A DNA stretch of 64,000 nt from Dactylosporangium roseum (GTDB lineage: Bacteria; Actinomycetota; Actinomycetes; Mycobacteriales; Micromonosporaceae). A program made the position numbers and the translations under genes. A model generated the notes under the pieces. That model did not search any database. It had not been told where the DNA came from and saw only the letters and a list, made by a program, of their open reading frames with translations. Shown here in pieces: positions 38,576 to 47,975 of this stretch; positions within the stretch are counted from its first letter, which is position 1; every line of letters starts with the position of its first letter. The stretch lies in NCBI RefSeq assembly GCF_025264685.1, contig NZ_CP073721.1, positions 124,001-188,000 of the forward strand. The letters are read 5' to 3'.

Positions 38576-38633
38576 TCAACTGCAACGGTGCTCAACTGCA
38601 AGGGGTGCAAGGGGTGCTCAGCCGCAGCGGTGC
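38576..38633. repeat. Short iterated repeats before the SCO2525-like gene
   Basis: Three imperfect copies of a 16-17-bp unit lie in a row: TCAACTGCAACGGTGC, TCAACTGCAAGGGGTGC (plus an extra AAGGGGTGC) and TCAGCCGCAGCGGTGC. They begin 28 bp before the start codon, in the expected promoter or operator zone of the four-gene operon. Confidence 0.6.
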
Positions 38634-38734
38634 GAATCCAGACCGGCTGTGATCGAGGTCGGGGCGGATGCGCACCCCTGGGCCGTGGACCTCGGCCCCT
38701 GGGGCGATTCGACCTGAACAGGATTCAACGGGAT

Positions 38735-38751
38735 GGTAACGCACCGTTACC
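38735..38751. promoter_or_regulatory. Perfect inverted repeat, operator-like
   Basis: GGTAACGCACCGTTACC has 7-bp arms around three bases. The 529-bp gap 38549-39077 between the methyltransferase and DUF4229 genes otherwise holds only the iterated repeats at 38576 and no gene I can support. The regulator is unknown. Confidence 0.4.
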
Positions 38752-39077
38752 ACAAAAACGAGGCATGTGTGGCTGAAGTGGTGGGTGTTACGCATGAGGC
38801 GAAGGCCGAATGTACGGTCCGCCGCGGCGGCAGCGCTACCCGCTCCCCGGGACGAGAAACGACCGAGTTTTCCGGAAGACCTGCGTGGCGGCCGCCGGCC
38901 GCCGGCTGATGTCGCCAATCCGACTCCGGCGGGCCCTTTGCCCTCCGTGGCTCGGGCCCTCGGCTGGCCCGCTCGCGCGGATCGAGGGGGACGGCATGTC
39001 GCCGGGGCGGGCGCGACAGGTCGGCGCGACGGCCCCGCGGACCGGGTGGGCGGCGGCGGGGATACGCTGGGTGAACC

Positions 39078-39359
39078 ATGTCTCCGATTGTCAAGTACTC
39101 GCTCGCCCGGCTCGGCTTGTTCGTCGTCGTCGCGGCCGTGGCGCTCACTGTTCCGGTCGACGTCAACATCACCCTCAAGCTGATGGTCGCCGTCCTCGTC
39201 TCCGCCGTGCTGGCCTTCTTCCTGCTCAAGGGGATGCGGGAGCAGGCGTCCGTCCAAGCTGTCGGAGTCGCCCAGCGGCGGACGGAAAAGCGTGAACGCC
39301 TGCGCGCGGCGCTCAACGGGGATGACGATGGGGGTGAAAGCGCCACCAAAACGGGCTAA
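39078..39359 (+). CDS. DUF4229-domain small membrane protein
   Basis: This 93-residue protein has two transmembrane helices (LARLGLFVVVAAVALTVPV and LMVAVLVSAVLAFFLLKGM) followed by a basic, charged tail (RRTEKRERLRAALNGDDDGG). Size, helix pair and the LLKGMREQAS block match DUF4229, a family common near menaquinone and respiratory genes in actinobacteria, with no known function. ATG 39078. Confidence 0.8.
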   Translation: MSPIVKYSLARLGLFVVVAAVALTVPVDVNITLKLMVAVLVSAVLAFFLLKGMREQASVQAVGVAQRRTEKRERLRAALNGDDDGGESATKTG

Positions 39360-39405
39360 CGCCATTTAAACCTTGGATGGTGCAGAACCACCCAAGGAGG
39401 CGTAT

Positions 39406-40683
39406 ATGGCCCGCAGGCTCGTCCCGTCGCTCGCGCTGGCCGCGGTCGGCATGTTGATTGTCGTCGCGACGAACCCGGCGAGTGCCGCACCCACCGTGCC
39501 CGCGCGACCACCCGCCGACCAGGCCAGGCCGTACGTGGTCGACGGGGTCCGCACGTGGGACGACCGTAACCGCGTCGCTCGTACCGGTGCGGCGATCGAC
39601 GCGATCGAGGACGGGCACGCCGACGTCACCGCGACACCCGGCGAGGTGCGGGAGATCCGCAAGCTCGGTTACCGGGTGGCGGAAGACCGGCGTGAAGACT
39701 TCCCCGCCGCCGACGCCGGCTATCACAACTATGCCGAGATGGTCGCCGAGCTCGACAAGGCGGCGAAGGACCACCCGGCGATCATGCGGAAGCTCAGCAT
39801 CGGCACCTCGTACGAGGGCCGCGACATGCCCCTGGTCAAGATCTCCGACAACGTGGCGATCGACGAGAACGAGCCCGAGGTCCTCTACGGCGCACACCAG
39901 CACGCGCGCGAGCACCTGACCGTCGAGATGGCCCTGTACCTCGTCAAGCTGTTCACCGACGGATACGGCAAGGACGCACGGATCACGAAGCTCGTCAACA
40001 GCCGCGAGATCTGGATCGTGCCGGACCTGAACCCGGACGGCGGCGAGTACGACATCGCGACCGGCACGTACCGCTTCTGGCGCAAGAACCGCCAGCCGGC
40101 CCCGAACTCGCCCGGCGTCGGCACCGACCTGAACCGCAACTGGGGGTACAACTTCGGCTGCTGCGCCGGCTCCTCCAGCGATCCGGCGTCGGAGACCTAC
40201 CGCGGGTCCGTGGCGTTCTCGGCGACGGAGACGAAGCGCCTGCGTGACTTCGTGCTGAGCCGGCGGATCAAGGGCGTCCAGCAGATCAAGGCGGCCATCG
40301 ATTTCCACACGTACTCCGAGCTGGTGCTCTGGCCGTACGGGTACACGATGGCGACCACGGCGAAGGGGCTCGGCGCCGACCAGCGGGCCACGTTCAAGGC
40401 ACTCGGCACGCAGATGGCGAGGAGCAACGGGTACACGCCGCAGCAGTCCAGCAGCCTCTACATCACCGACGGCTCGATCATCGACTGGCTGTGGGCGGCA
40501 CAGGGCGTCTGGGCGTTCACGTTCGAGATGTTCCCGAACTCGCCGGACCAGGGCGGCTTCTACCCGCCCGCGAGTGTGATCACCGCGCAGACGACCCGTA
40601 ACAAGGAGGCGAGCCTCCAGCTCGCCGAGTACGCCGACTGCGCGTACCGCATCATCGGCAAGCAGCACCAGTACTGCTACTAG
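39406..40683 (+). CDS. Secreted M14 zinc carboxypeptidase
   Basis: This 425-residue exported metallopeptidase is of the carboxypeptidase T/A type. A signal peptide ends at ASAAPT. A propeptide-like ~85 residues precedes the catalytic domain. Zinc ligands are His and Glu of [14 protein letters not shown] plus the His of [28 protein letters not shown] is the substrate-binding Asn-Arg block and [12 protein letters not shown] holds the catalytic Glu. ATG 39406 is fixed by AAGGAGG five bases before it. It would trim C-terminal residues from peptides outside the cell. The last 4 bp overlap the convergent VOC gene. Confidence 0.95.
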   Translation: MARRLVPSLALAAVGMLIVVATNPASAAPTVPARPPADQARPYVVDGVRTWDDRNRVARTGAAIDAIEDGHADVTATPGEVREIRKLGYRVAEDRREDFPAADAGYHNYAEMVAELDKAAKDHPAIMRKLSIGTSYEGRDMPLVKISDNVAIDENEPEVLYGAHQHAREHLTVEMALYLVKLFTDGYGKDARITKLVNSREIWIVPDLNPDGGEYDIATGTYRFWRKNRQPAPNSPGVGTDLNRNWGYNFGCCAGSSSDPASETYRGSVAFSATETKRLRDFVLSRRIKGVQQIKAAIDFHTYSELVLWPYGYTMATTAKGLGADQRATFKALGTQMARSNGYTPQQSSSLYITDGSIIDWLWAAQGVWAFTFEMFPNSPDQGGFYPPASVITAQTTRNKEASLQLAEYADCAYRIIGKQHQYCY

Positions 40684-41426
40684 AGTGCGTACTCCTCGGC
40701 GAGTTCGATGAGCGCGAACTGGGCGCCCGTCGGGTCCGCGACACGGGCGTTGTAACCGGCCGCCACCGGTTGCGGCGCCCGCGCCACGGTGCCGCCCAGC
40801 TCGGCGACCCGTTCGCACGCCGTCACGCAGTCGGTGACCATGAAGCAGGCCGTCCAATGGTCGGGGACGCCGTCCGGGAACCGGTGGTCGATCGGGACCA
40901 GGCCGCCGACGGTGTCGTTGTGGTGATGGAACTCGAAGTACGGGTCGCCCGGGCTGCTCTCCGCCTCGACCGTGTGCCAGCCGAACACCTCCTTGTAGAA
41001 GGCGTTGGTTTTGTCGGGGTCGTGCGACGCCAGCTCGTACCAGCAGATCGCACCCGGCTCGAAGGAGACCTGTGCGCCGACGAACCGGCTGCGCAGCCAC
41101 GTGCCGAACAGTGCGCCGCCGGCGTCGGCGAAGACGCCGGCCGTGCCCAGATCGCGCACGCTGGTCGGGGCAAGGCGGACCGTGCCACCGGCCCGAACGA
41201 CGGCGTCGGCGGTGCCGGCCGGGTCGTCGGTCGAGATCGAGATCAGCCACGCGGCCTCGGGGCTCTGCCGGAGTCCGGCGACGGCCCGCCCGTTCAGTGT
41301 GAAGTGGCCGTCGTCGTTGAACCCCCAGCCGAACAACCCGCCGTAGAACGCGCGGGCGGCGACTGGGTCGGGGCTTGTCACTTCGGTCCAGCACGGGGTT
41401 CCCGGTGCATAACCCCTTACTCGCAT
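40680..41426 (-). CDS. Two-domain VOC (glyoxalase/bleomycin-resistance fold) protein
   Basis: This 248-residue protein has two tandem VOC halves. The first opens with [20 protein letters not shown] and [10 protein letters not shown], the second with [20 protein letters not shown] and [14 protein letters not shown]. The duplicated W-x-E/H-L pattern and terminal [12 protein letters not shown] are typical of the 27-kDa antigen Cfp30B-like group. Metal ligands are not obvious, so binding or resistance to a small molecule is as likely as catalysis. ATG 41426 follows AAAGGA; a palindrome lies 22 bp upstream. Confidence 0.88.
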   Translation of the reverse strand: MRVRGYAPGTPCWTEVTSPDPVAARAFYGGLFGWGFNDDGHFTLNGRAVAGLRQSPEAAWLISISTDDPAGTADAVVRAGGTVRLAPTSVRDLGTAGVFADAGGALFGTWLRSRFVGAQVSFEPGAICWYELASHDPDKTNAFYKEVFGWHTVEAESSPGDPYFEFHHHNDTVGGLVPIDHRFPDGVPDHWTACFMVTDCVTACERVAELGGTVARAPQPVAAGYNARVADPTGAQFALIELAEEYAL

Positions 41427-41447
41427 TCCGCGTCCTTTCGGTTGTCA

Positions 41448-41465
41448 CACTGTTTCGAGACAGTG
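41448..41465. promoter_or_regulatory. Palindromic operator candidate upstream of the VOC gene
   Basis: CACTGT and ACAGTG flank six bases (TTCGAG). The symmetry extends imperfectly outward (TGTCA... TGACA), giving a dyad of about 26 bp. It lies where the VOC gene promoter is expected. Confidence 0.4.
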
Positions 41466-41481
41466 ACATCCGTCAGCTTGA

Positions 41482-42250
41482 TCATGACACCTTATCCAGC
41501 GGTGTAGGAAGCGGTTGCGCGTGCAACACCTCGAGTCGCGACACGGCTCGAGTCAAAACGACGAACAGCCGATTGAGCCCACGGGCCTCGGCCGCCACGA
41601 TGTCGGCCGGCTCGACCGCGATCACATGGTCGTGCTCCAGACCCTTGGCGAGGCTCGCCGGCAGCGCGGTGACCCGCCCGTCGATCTCGATGTCGGCGAC
41701 CGGGAGGCCGGCGTCCCGCAGGGCCTCGGCGAGGCCGTCGGCGCCCATGTCGGCAATAATGACGTTGATCGATTGATCGTACCTCAGTGCCTCCATGGCT
41801 GATCGCTCGGTTTCGTGTCCGAGGGATTCAATGGTACTGATGTGGGGCGCGCCGTCGATCCGCCGCGACCTGGCCCCCGGCACATTGACGCCGCGCGTCG
41901 GCAAGAGCCGGTTGGCGAGCGCGACCACCGCGGCCGGCACGCGGAAGCCGGTCGCCGCGGTACCACCCGGGCCCCAGCTTGCCGAGGTGGGCGAGCGGCG
42001 CGGCCCGGTCGCGTGGCACCCGCGGCGCGGTGCCCTGGGCGCGATCGCCGAGGAGTGTGATCGAGCCGTCTTCGCCGCGCCGGGCGATCACACGCGCCCG
42101 CATGGGCGAGAGCTCCTGTGCCTCGTCGACGGCGACGTGGCCGACGCTCGGCAGGCGGTCGTTACGGCCGGCTCCAGCGGGCCGACTTGGCCGGCTTCGG
42201 GGGCTTCGCCCAGGTGATCACTTCTTGCTCATCGGCGGAAAGAAGAAGAA
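41482..42250 (-). pseudogene. Broken C-terminal part of a HelR-like RNA polymerase recycling ATPase
   Basis: Pieces in different frames line up with the intact gene at 62081. LSADEQEVITWAKPPKPAKS matches the block before the Walker B region. SVGHVAVDEAQELSPMRARV and GSITLLGDRAQGTAPR match the next block. NRLLPTRGVNV through LPASLAKGLEHDHVIAVEPA and FVVLTRAVSRLEVLH match the end. Frames change at least twice and internal stretches are missing, so the gene cannot be functional. The Walker A half is absent. Confidence 0.85.
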
Positions 42251-42385
42251 CGACACGAGGCCGCCCGCGCCAACGAGCGGGACGACCTTGTGCGCGCCGA
42301 GAGCGACGAGTCGATCGGCACGCAGCGCGCCGGAAACCGGGAACCCGCCGACATGCGCAGGTACTCTGCCTCGCCAATGCCGTGG

Positions 42386-43795
42386 TCAAGCTTCGGCAGT
42401 GAGCGACTCGCGGGCGTTGAGACGGGCGCGGTCGGCTGCGGCCCGGCCCGATGCCCATCCGTCCGGATTCGTGACCGCCACCTGCTTGCCGACGAGATCG
42501 GGGAAGAGTTCGTCGGTGAACGCTCCGACCTTCGCCTCCCTGGAGGCGAGCACCGGCAGCAGCCGCTCCGCCTCGGGCCCGTCGGCCATGTCCCGGGTCG
42601 CCTGTTCGGTCGCGTCCTTGGTCGCCGTCGTCAGCCGCTCGCCGATGCGCTGAGCGTATGCGGTCAGGAAGGACTGCCGAAACGAGCGGGTACTCGAACG
42701 ACCGTCGGCATCCCGGTGTGACCCGGCCGCCACCATTGCCCCGGTGGCTTGTACCAACAGTGAGGTGAACACGATCTCGACACCGTCCACGTCGGACGGG
42801 AAGCCGAGCACGGTAACAAAACCGAAGGAATTCGACCAGACCGTACGGCAGCGGTTCGCCCGAGCTACCGCATCCAGTAGGAGCACCTTCGGCGCCTCGT
42901 ACGGGTTGTCGACGCCGATCCGTCGACCGACCGGCTCATCACGTGCACCCGCCCCGGCCGACAGCAGCGCATAGTTGATGCTGTACCGAGCCATCAACTC
43001 TTGGGCCTTGGCGGTGTACGTCTCGGCTTCCTCGGGAAAGCTGGTCGATTCTGCTTTGGCGAGCAGCGCCCGTACCCGGTCGAGCTGACGCGCATGGACG
43101 GCCTGTTCCCGCGTCGCCGCGCCCAGCGAACCGCGGCGCGCCTGGCCCGGCAGCGGGCAGAGTTTCTGGATCTGCGGGCAGGTGTTGAACACGTACAACA
43201 CCTCCAGCGCGCAGCGGATCAACGCCGGCCGGGCCAGACCTTCACGCTCGCCCAACGCCGAAAGGTACTGATCGTCGCGCTCCCACCAGACCGTTGCACC
43301 GAGGTCGCGCACCTGGGCTTCCCAACGCTCGTCGACGGTGGCCGCGGCATAACCGCGCATCTCCGCGGCGATGACGTCGACGACAATCCGCCGGTGTCGG
43401 GCACCGTAGCGGCGCTGCGCAACCCGGACCACGTCGGCCGGCTGCCAGCCCCGCCGCCACGCCTCGGTGAGATCGCGCCGCAGCGCCGCGATCAACGCCG
43501 TGTCCACCGCACGCCGACCGCCGGTACCGCCGGACCCACCCACCAACACGTCACAACACCTCTGCACGGTGTCCTCGTCCTTGACATGCAGGGCTTGCAT
43601 CGCCTCGTTGACGAGAAGGGCCATCATCCGAGCCGGGCGCGCACCACCGTCTATCAGACCGAACGGTCCCGCGAACGCTGGATCGGCCGGCGCACCGTCA
43701 CCAAACTCAGAACCGGCCCGTTCACGACGGCCCTGCTGTTGCTGCTGACGCGCCTTCTGCTTGGCCCGCCGACGCTCACGGTTCTTGATCCCCAC
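42386..43795 (-). CDS. DUF2786-domain protein
   Basis: About 469 residues from GTG 43795 (AGGTGG ribosome site; the frame stays open to 43882). A basic Gln-rich start (KNRERRRAKQKARQQQQQGR) is followed by a helical region and the DUF2786 motif at about residue 255: LDRVRALLAKAESTSFPEEA then TYTAKAQELMARYSI. The C-terminal half is alpha/beta and ends with ARLNARESL. DUF2786 proteins occur near mobile DNA and phage genes and may bind nucleic acid, but no activity is known. It is flanked by HelR fragments on both sides. Confidence 0.82.
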   Translation of the reverse strand: MGIKNRERRRAKQKARQQQQQGRRERAGSEFGDGAPADPAFAGPFGLIDGGARPARMMALLVNEAMQALHVKDEDTVQRCCDVLVGGSGGTGGRRAVDTALIAALRRDLTEAWRRGWQPADVVRVAQRRYGARHRRIVVDVIAAEMRGYAAATVDERWEAQVRDLGATVWWERDDQYLSALGEREGLARPALIRCALEVLYVFNTCPQIQKLCPLPGQARRGSLGAATREQAVHARQLDRVRALLAKAESTSFPEEAETYTAKAQELMARYSINYALLSAGAGARDEPVGRRIGVDNPYEAPKVLLLDAVARANRCRTVWSNSFGFVTVLGFPSDVDGVEIVFTSLLVQATGAMVAAGSHRDADGRSSTRSFRQSFLTAYAQRIGERLTTATKDATEQATRDMADGPEAERLLPVLASREAKVGAFTDELFPDLVGKQVAVTNPDGWASGRAAADRARLNARESLTAEA

Positions 43796-43919
43796 CGTCG
43801 ACCACCTGTCTGCCGTCAACCCGGTCTGGCGCACGATAACCGTTGGAGGCCGCGCGTTCACCTCTACCACAGAGGATTTCACGGACCGTAACGCCCTCCA
43901 AACGGCCTTGTGTCGCTGG

Positions 43920-44012
43920 GCACCGCAGCGGACGTCCCACGCGCCAGGGATCTTCCCGGATACGCGAGCGAGCGGCGACCGAGACCTCCAAGAGGATCAC
44001 CGTGCCCGCCAG
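43920..44012 (+). other. Detached HelR leader and first codons
   Basis: These ~92 bp match 50181-50272, the leader and start of the HelR fragment there. Both contain GCACCGCAGCG, GTCCCACGCGCCAGGGATCT, ATACGCGAGCGAGC, ACCTCCAAGAGGATCA and a GTGCCCGC start. After the start codon the match stops. The 306-bp gap 43796-44101 holds this and nothing else recognisable. Confidence 0.7.
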
Positions 44013-44101
44013 CAACTGGGGACCGTAAGCCCGGCGGAAACGCGCTACTGTGCAGGCCGCGCCCCCGCAATAGGCGACCTCTTCCGACCGGAAAGGCAAA
44101 C

Positions 44102-44674
44102 GTGGACACCCCCACCCTGCAAAAGCAACAGACGTTGCACCTCAAGCAACGCATCACCCTCATGGTCAACCAGTACGAGGTGTTCGCATCGGACAGCAGC
44201 GGCACCCCCGGCGACCTCGTAGCCTTCGCCCAGCAGAAGCGGATGGCCCTCAAGGAGCAGGTCACCCTCTACACGGACAGCACAAAGTCGCAGGTCGTGG
44301 CTGGATTCAAGGCCCGCCAGGTGATCGATCTCGGCGCCACCTACGACGTCACCGACTCGTCAGGCTCGGCGATCGGCACCTTCCGCAAGGACTTCGCCAA
44401 GTCGCTGATTCAGTCGACGTGGCACCTCGAGCAGCCCTCAGTCGGTGCTATCACCGGCAAGGAGCGCAGCCTGGCCGTGGCGCTGCTGCGCCGCTTCGCG
44501 CTGAGCTTCCTGCCCTACCACTTTGACTTCGTCCGCAATGGTGCCGTGGCCTTCTCGGTGAACAAGAAGTTCTCCCTTCGGGACCGCTATGTGATCACCA
44601 TCAACGACCCAGAGCTGGACCGTCGCCTCGTCATCGCGATGGCAGTCGCGTTGGACGCGCTACAGGCTCGCTGA
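44102..44674 (+). CDS. LURP-one-related / scramblase-like protein
   Basis: This 190-residue cytoplasmic protein is of the LOR/scramblase beta-barrel fold. HLKQRITLMVNQYEVF opens the barrel; GDLVAFAQQKRMALKEQVTL and DVTDSSGSAIGTFRKDF are the alternating strands; RYVITINDPELDRRLVIAMA closes with the hydrophobic central helix. GTG 44102 follows GGAAAGG. Bacterial members have no proven function; phospholipid or fatty-acid handling is suspected by analogy. A strong stem-loop follows the stop. Confidence 0.8.
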   Translation: MDTPTLQKQQTLHLKQRITLMVNQYEVFASDSSGTPGDLVAFAQQKRMALKEQVTLYTDSTKSQVVAGFKARQVIDLGATYDVTDSSGSAIGTFRKDFAKSLIQSTWHLEQPSVGAITGKERSLAVALLRRFALSFLPYHFDFVRNGAVAFSVNKKFSLRDRYVITINDPELDRRLVIAMAVALDALQAR

Positions 44675-44700
44675 CCTGACGCCCACCCGGAGCCCCGTAG

Positions 44701-44726
44701 GGATCGCCGCCGGTTGGCGGCGATCC
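44701..44726. terminator. Stem-loop terminator after the LURP-one-like gene
   Basis: GGATCGCCGCC, a GGTT loop and GGCGGCGATCC form an 11-bp perfect stem 26 bp after the stop codon. Confidence 0.8.
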
Positions 44727-44831
44727 GCTATCACCCACACAAGGCGGAGCCCACTCGTCTCAACCAGGCGATGAGTGTCTGGCGTCGTGCGGGCTGGACC
44801 GACCACCCACCTCGCCGTCGGCGGCCGCAAG

Positions 44832-44989
44832 CACGCCAGTAGGCCAGCGGCGGCGTGCCGAACAGCGCGGCGTCGACCTGTGTCAGCCCCTCCTCGAACG
44901 GCTGGATCGTCGTGGCGCCGTAATACCGCTCAATCTCCTTCGATCTTTGCGGCGACGGGCTCGGCGTCGCCGGGCTCGGCGTGGCGGAC
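44832..44989 (-). pseudogene. Copied fragment of the GNAT acetyltransferase gene
   Basis: This stretch matches the N-terminal part of the intact GNAT gene (54929-55414). The translations share EIERYYGATTIQPFE and ALFGTPPLAY, but here the frame runs into unrelated sequence at both ends. It has neither the acetyl-CoA loop nor a start. The rest of the gap 44727-45390 holds a dispersed hairpin element at 45071 and no gene. Confidence 0.85.
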
Positions 44990-45070
44990 TGATCAGGCCG
45001 ACAATTCGGGCGCGGGCCTCGGAGATGTCGTCGCCGGGGCGTGCCGGCCGGCGCGCGTTGCGGCGCAATC

Positions 45071-45290
45071 CGCGCCAGGCCGCTCGATCCCATGATCATG
45101 GGATCGATATGGCTGCCCCGGCTGCCGCATCTTTCCCATGATCATGGAGTCGCCCGGCCCAGAACGCGCCGTCCGGGGGTCCAGCGGCGATCATGAGCAA
45201 CAGACGCCACCCGCACGACTGCGCGTCACCAACACGTAGCGCAAAGCAGTGGATGCCCCCATGCGCCGGGGTGCACAACCCTGGATACGG
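45071..45290. repeat. Dispersed hairpin element, copy 2
   Basis: This is the second copy of the element at 17241-17440. Both share GCCGCTCGATCCCATGATCA, then GGCTGCCCC, then CGCATCTTTCCCATGATCA, then GAACGCGCCGT and GTAGCGCAA. The left arm here has drifted (GGGATCGAT in place of GGGAAAGAT), so only the CATGATCATG core of the stem remains paired. Confidence 0.8.
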
Positions 45291-45390
45291 CACGACTCGG
45301 AGCGGTGGCAGTTGCTCGAATCCGGTGTGGCCAGCGGGGTGTGGGGTCCGGACTCGGCGACTCGGGCCCACACCTCGAGGATGGGGTGTG

Positions 45391-47292
45391 TCAAAGGAGG
45401 ATGCGGGCCAGGAGCACGGCGTCCTGGCCGTCGCGGGCCGTGGTCAGGCCCATGGACTTGATCGGGGCCATGTCGGCGGAGCCTGGCACATAGATCGCGG
45501 CCGTCGGGTTCTGGAGAGCGCCCTGCATCGTCTGCTTGAAGAGCGGGGTGGAGGAGAGGGGGGTCTGGGCGCCGGCGTACTTGGCGGTGCGCAGGACCAG
45601 GTGGTCGCCCTGGACGGTGCAGGTGGCCTTGGCGGTGGTCACCACGGTGGCCAGGTCGTTCTTGAGCTGAGTGGCGGCGGCCGCGGTGGGGAGCTGGAGG
45701 TCTAGCTGGACTGGGAGGCCGTCGGTGTCGGTGTCGGGGCCGGCGACGGTCAGGGTGAAGGACTTGGCGGTGGGGAGGGCCTTGGCCAGGGACTCGCCGC
45801 CCTTGAGTGCGGCGGGGTCGCCCAGGGAGCCCGCGAGGAGGTCGGTGAAGAGCTCGGGGTGCTCGTTGAGGTACTTCTCGACGGCCTCGTCGTCGTTCGG
45901 GTCGATGTTCGGCGGAAGCTTGAACGGGGGTTTGTCGGAGGCGGTCGGCTCGGCGGCGCCATTGAGGGCCTCGGGGAACAGGAACGCGGTAAGGGTCATG
46001 CCCTCGGCGCCGAACGCGGACAGGTCGCCGGAGAGGCTGTCGGCGGCGGCGGCCACCCGTGCGTCGGAAGGGAGCCTGCCGAGGTTGGCGATGAGATCGG
46101 TGCCGTTGCCCGTACCGGTGAAGGGGATGTTCTTGGTGTTGATGAACCGGGCGCGCAGTTCGAGCGCGTCGTCGGTGGCCTGAAGGCCGGCGATCAGGGT
46201 GCCGGACATCTCGGGCATAGGTGCGGCGCCCGCGGTGGCTGTGAGCTCGCCCGGCCCGCCGAACGGTGCGCCCGGGCCGCCGAGGGACTCGACGAAGACC
46301 AGATCGGAGACGGTGGACTCCAGGGCGGCGGCGCGGCTCAGGTCTGCCCAGGCGAGGCCGGGCTGGTCGGCGGGGAGCTTGGCGAGGGCGGCCGTGAAGG
46401 CCGGATCGGCCGACAGGTGCGGGGCCTTCGCGGCGGCGGCGGCGACCTGCTGGGAGTCCTTCTTCGCGAAGGCGAGCAGCGCGTAGCCGTCCAGCATGGC
46501 GAAGCCGAAGTGGTCCGATCCTTGCTTCTGCTGTACGGCGGCGAGGCTCTTCTTCGCCTTCTCCGAGTCCTTCGCGGCGACGGCGGCGAGCACCGTGGGC
46601 TTGCCGGCGGCGTCCGGCCAGACGGCGATGCCGATCCGGTCGTCGAACCAGGCGGCGACGTCGTCGTAGAAGATCGGGGCCCGGAGGTCGCCGAACGCCT
46701 GGCGCTTGGTCTCGTCGACCGACTTCGGGCCGCTGCCGCCCGCGCGGCGCAGCAGGGCGTCGAACTTGACCCGCTGCCCGATGCCGGGCGCCAGGTCCAG
46801 GCGGGCGAACGCGGCGACCGAGGCCGGCATTACCGCCTCAGGGAGGGTGCCGACCGGGCCGTTCCAGTAGCGGACGACGGCGAACGCGCCGCCGGCCACG
46901 AGCACCGCGGTGGCGACGCCGGCGGCGGCCAGGATCGCGCCGAGGCGGCGGGGCTTGACCGGGGCCGGTGCGACGCCGTCCTGGAGCGGGGTTCCGTCCG
47001 CAAGCATCACCCCGGCGGATACAGGGACCCCGGCGAGCAGGGTCGCGTCCACCGGCGCCGGACTGTCACCGACCGCCGGACCGTCGCCGAACGCGGAGCC
47101 GTCGCCAAACGCCGGACCGGCGCCGGCCGCTGGAGCTTCGCTGGCCGCTGGAGCTTCGCTGGCCGCTGGAGCCGAGGCACCTCCGGGCGACAGGCCGGCG
47201 CCGGGAAGGGCCGGATAGTCGCCCGGCGCCGGGGCAGCGGCGGTCTGCGAAGCAGGAGGACCCTCAGGAGCTTCGGAACCGGGCATAGACAT
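45391..47292 (-). CDS. DUF3352-domain membrane-anchored protein
   Basis: This 633-residue protein has an Ala/Pro/Ser-rich cytoplasmic N-terminus of about 115 residues, including ASEAPA and FGDG repeats, one transmembrane helix (LGAILAAAGVATAVLVAGGA) and a ~480-residue outer domain matching DUF3352 (WNGPVGTLPEAVMPASVAAF; YDDVAAWFDDRIGIAVWPDA; GYALLAFAKKDSQQV). The family is widespread in actinobacteria and unstudied; the fold suggests an extracytoplasmic binding or sensory role. ATG 47292 follows GGAGGAAA. It diverges from a HelR fragment. Confidence 0.85.
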   Translation of the reverse strand: MSMPGSEAPEGPPASQTAAAPAPGDYPALPGAGLSPGGASAPAASEAPAASEAPAAGAGPAFGDGSAFGDGPAVGDSPAPVDATLLAGVPVSAGVMLADGTPLQDGVAPAPVKPRRLGAILAAAGVATAVLVAGGAFAVVRYWNGPVGTLPEAVMPASVAAFARLDLAPGIGQRVKFDALLRRAGGSGPKSVDETKRQAFGDLRAPIFYDDVAAWFDDRIGIAVWPDAAGKPTVLAAVAAKDSEKAKKSLAAVQQKQGSDHFGFAMLDGYALLAFAKKDSQQVAAAAAKAPHLSADPAFTAALAKLPADQPGLAWADLSRAAALESTVSDLVFVESLGGPGAPFGGPGELTATAGAAPMPEMSGTLIAGLQATDDALELRARFINTKNIPFTGTGNGTDLIANLGRLPSDARVAAAADSLSGDLSAFGAEGMTLTAFLFPEALNGAAEPTASDKPPFKLPPNIDPNDDEAVEKYLNEHPELFTDLLAGSLGDPAALKGGESLAKALPTAKSFTLTVAGPDTDTDGLPVQLDLQLPTAAAATQLKNDLATVVTTAKATCTVQGDHLVLRTAKYAGAQTPLSSTPLFKQTMQGALQNPTAAIYVPGSADMAPIKSMGLTTARDGQDAVLLARILL

Positions 47293-47373
47293 ACGACATT
47301 TCCTCCCCCGCGGACGTGATTGGCATTGTAGCGACGGACGCCCATGTCCGAGGTCCCCCGAACAGTCACAGCT

Positions 47374-47975
47374 CTACGCCAGCGGCGCCTCGATCGCCGG
47401 TGACCCGTTCGCCGCAGAGACGCTCGGCATCACGCTGGCACGGCGAGTTGCCGAGCTGGCCGACGACCCGCGTACACCGCTCTTCTTCGGCCGGCTGGAC
47501 CTCGACGGAGCGGCCCATCAGCGGTCCGCAGGGCGGCGGCGCCCCTGCCGTCGAAGAAACGCTGAGCGGCCGGTTCTGCATCGGCCGTCGCCATGTCACC
47601 GACGAGCGCGGCGAGCCGCTCGTCCTGGACTGGCGCGCTCCGGTCAGCCGGGCCTTCTACCGGGCCAGCGCCCGTGATCCGCAGGGCGCCCAGATCCGCC
47701 GCGGGTTCGGCTTCTCCGTAGGTGAGCTGACCAGCTTCGAAGATGTGCACCTCGACCGCGGCGAGGAGCTGGGCACCGCCAGCCGCATCCTCACCGAGGA
47801 GATCGAGCGGCCCCGTGTCGGACCGATGCGCGACATCGTCGCCACCATCCAACCCGAACAGGACGAACTCGTCCGCGCCGAACTCGACGAGTCGATCTGC
47901 GTCCAGGGCGCACCGGGCACCGGGAACCCCAACCCCGGAATTTGGCACACATTTATGCGCGCCATCAAGCGATAG
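47374..47975 (+). pseudogene. N-terminal HelR fragment cut at the Walker A loop
   Basis: The sequence GDPFAAETLGITLARRVAEL and TPLFFGRLDL starts in one frame. It shifts near 47520 to the frame of SGRFCIGRRHVTDERGEPLV, LDWRAPVSRAFYRASA and ILTEEIERPRVGPMRDIVAT. It ends QGAPGTGNPNPGIWHTF, where the intact gene has QGAPGTGKT, so the break falls inside the ATP-binding loop and the sequence after it is unrelated. Both the frameshift and the loss of the ATPase make it dead as a HelR. It runs into the 3' end of a XRE gene. Confidence 0.88.

Noticed and set aside
38620..38640. GTGCGAATCC-like run as a tRNA T-arm
   Set aside because: No matching acceptor stem or anticodon arm can be folded around it.
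44731..45099. 122-residue minus-strand open frame as a gene
   Set aside because: Its only recognisable part is the copied GNAT fragment; both ends are unrelated intergenic sequence including the hairpin element.
45096..45371. Short minus-strand frame sharing HDHGKDAA with a frame near 17.3 kb
   Set aside because: The similarity is caused by the shared hairpin DNA element, not by a conserved protein.
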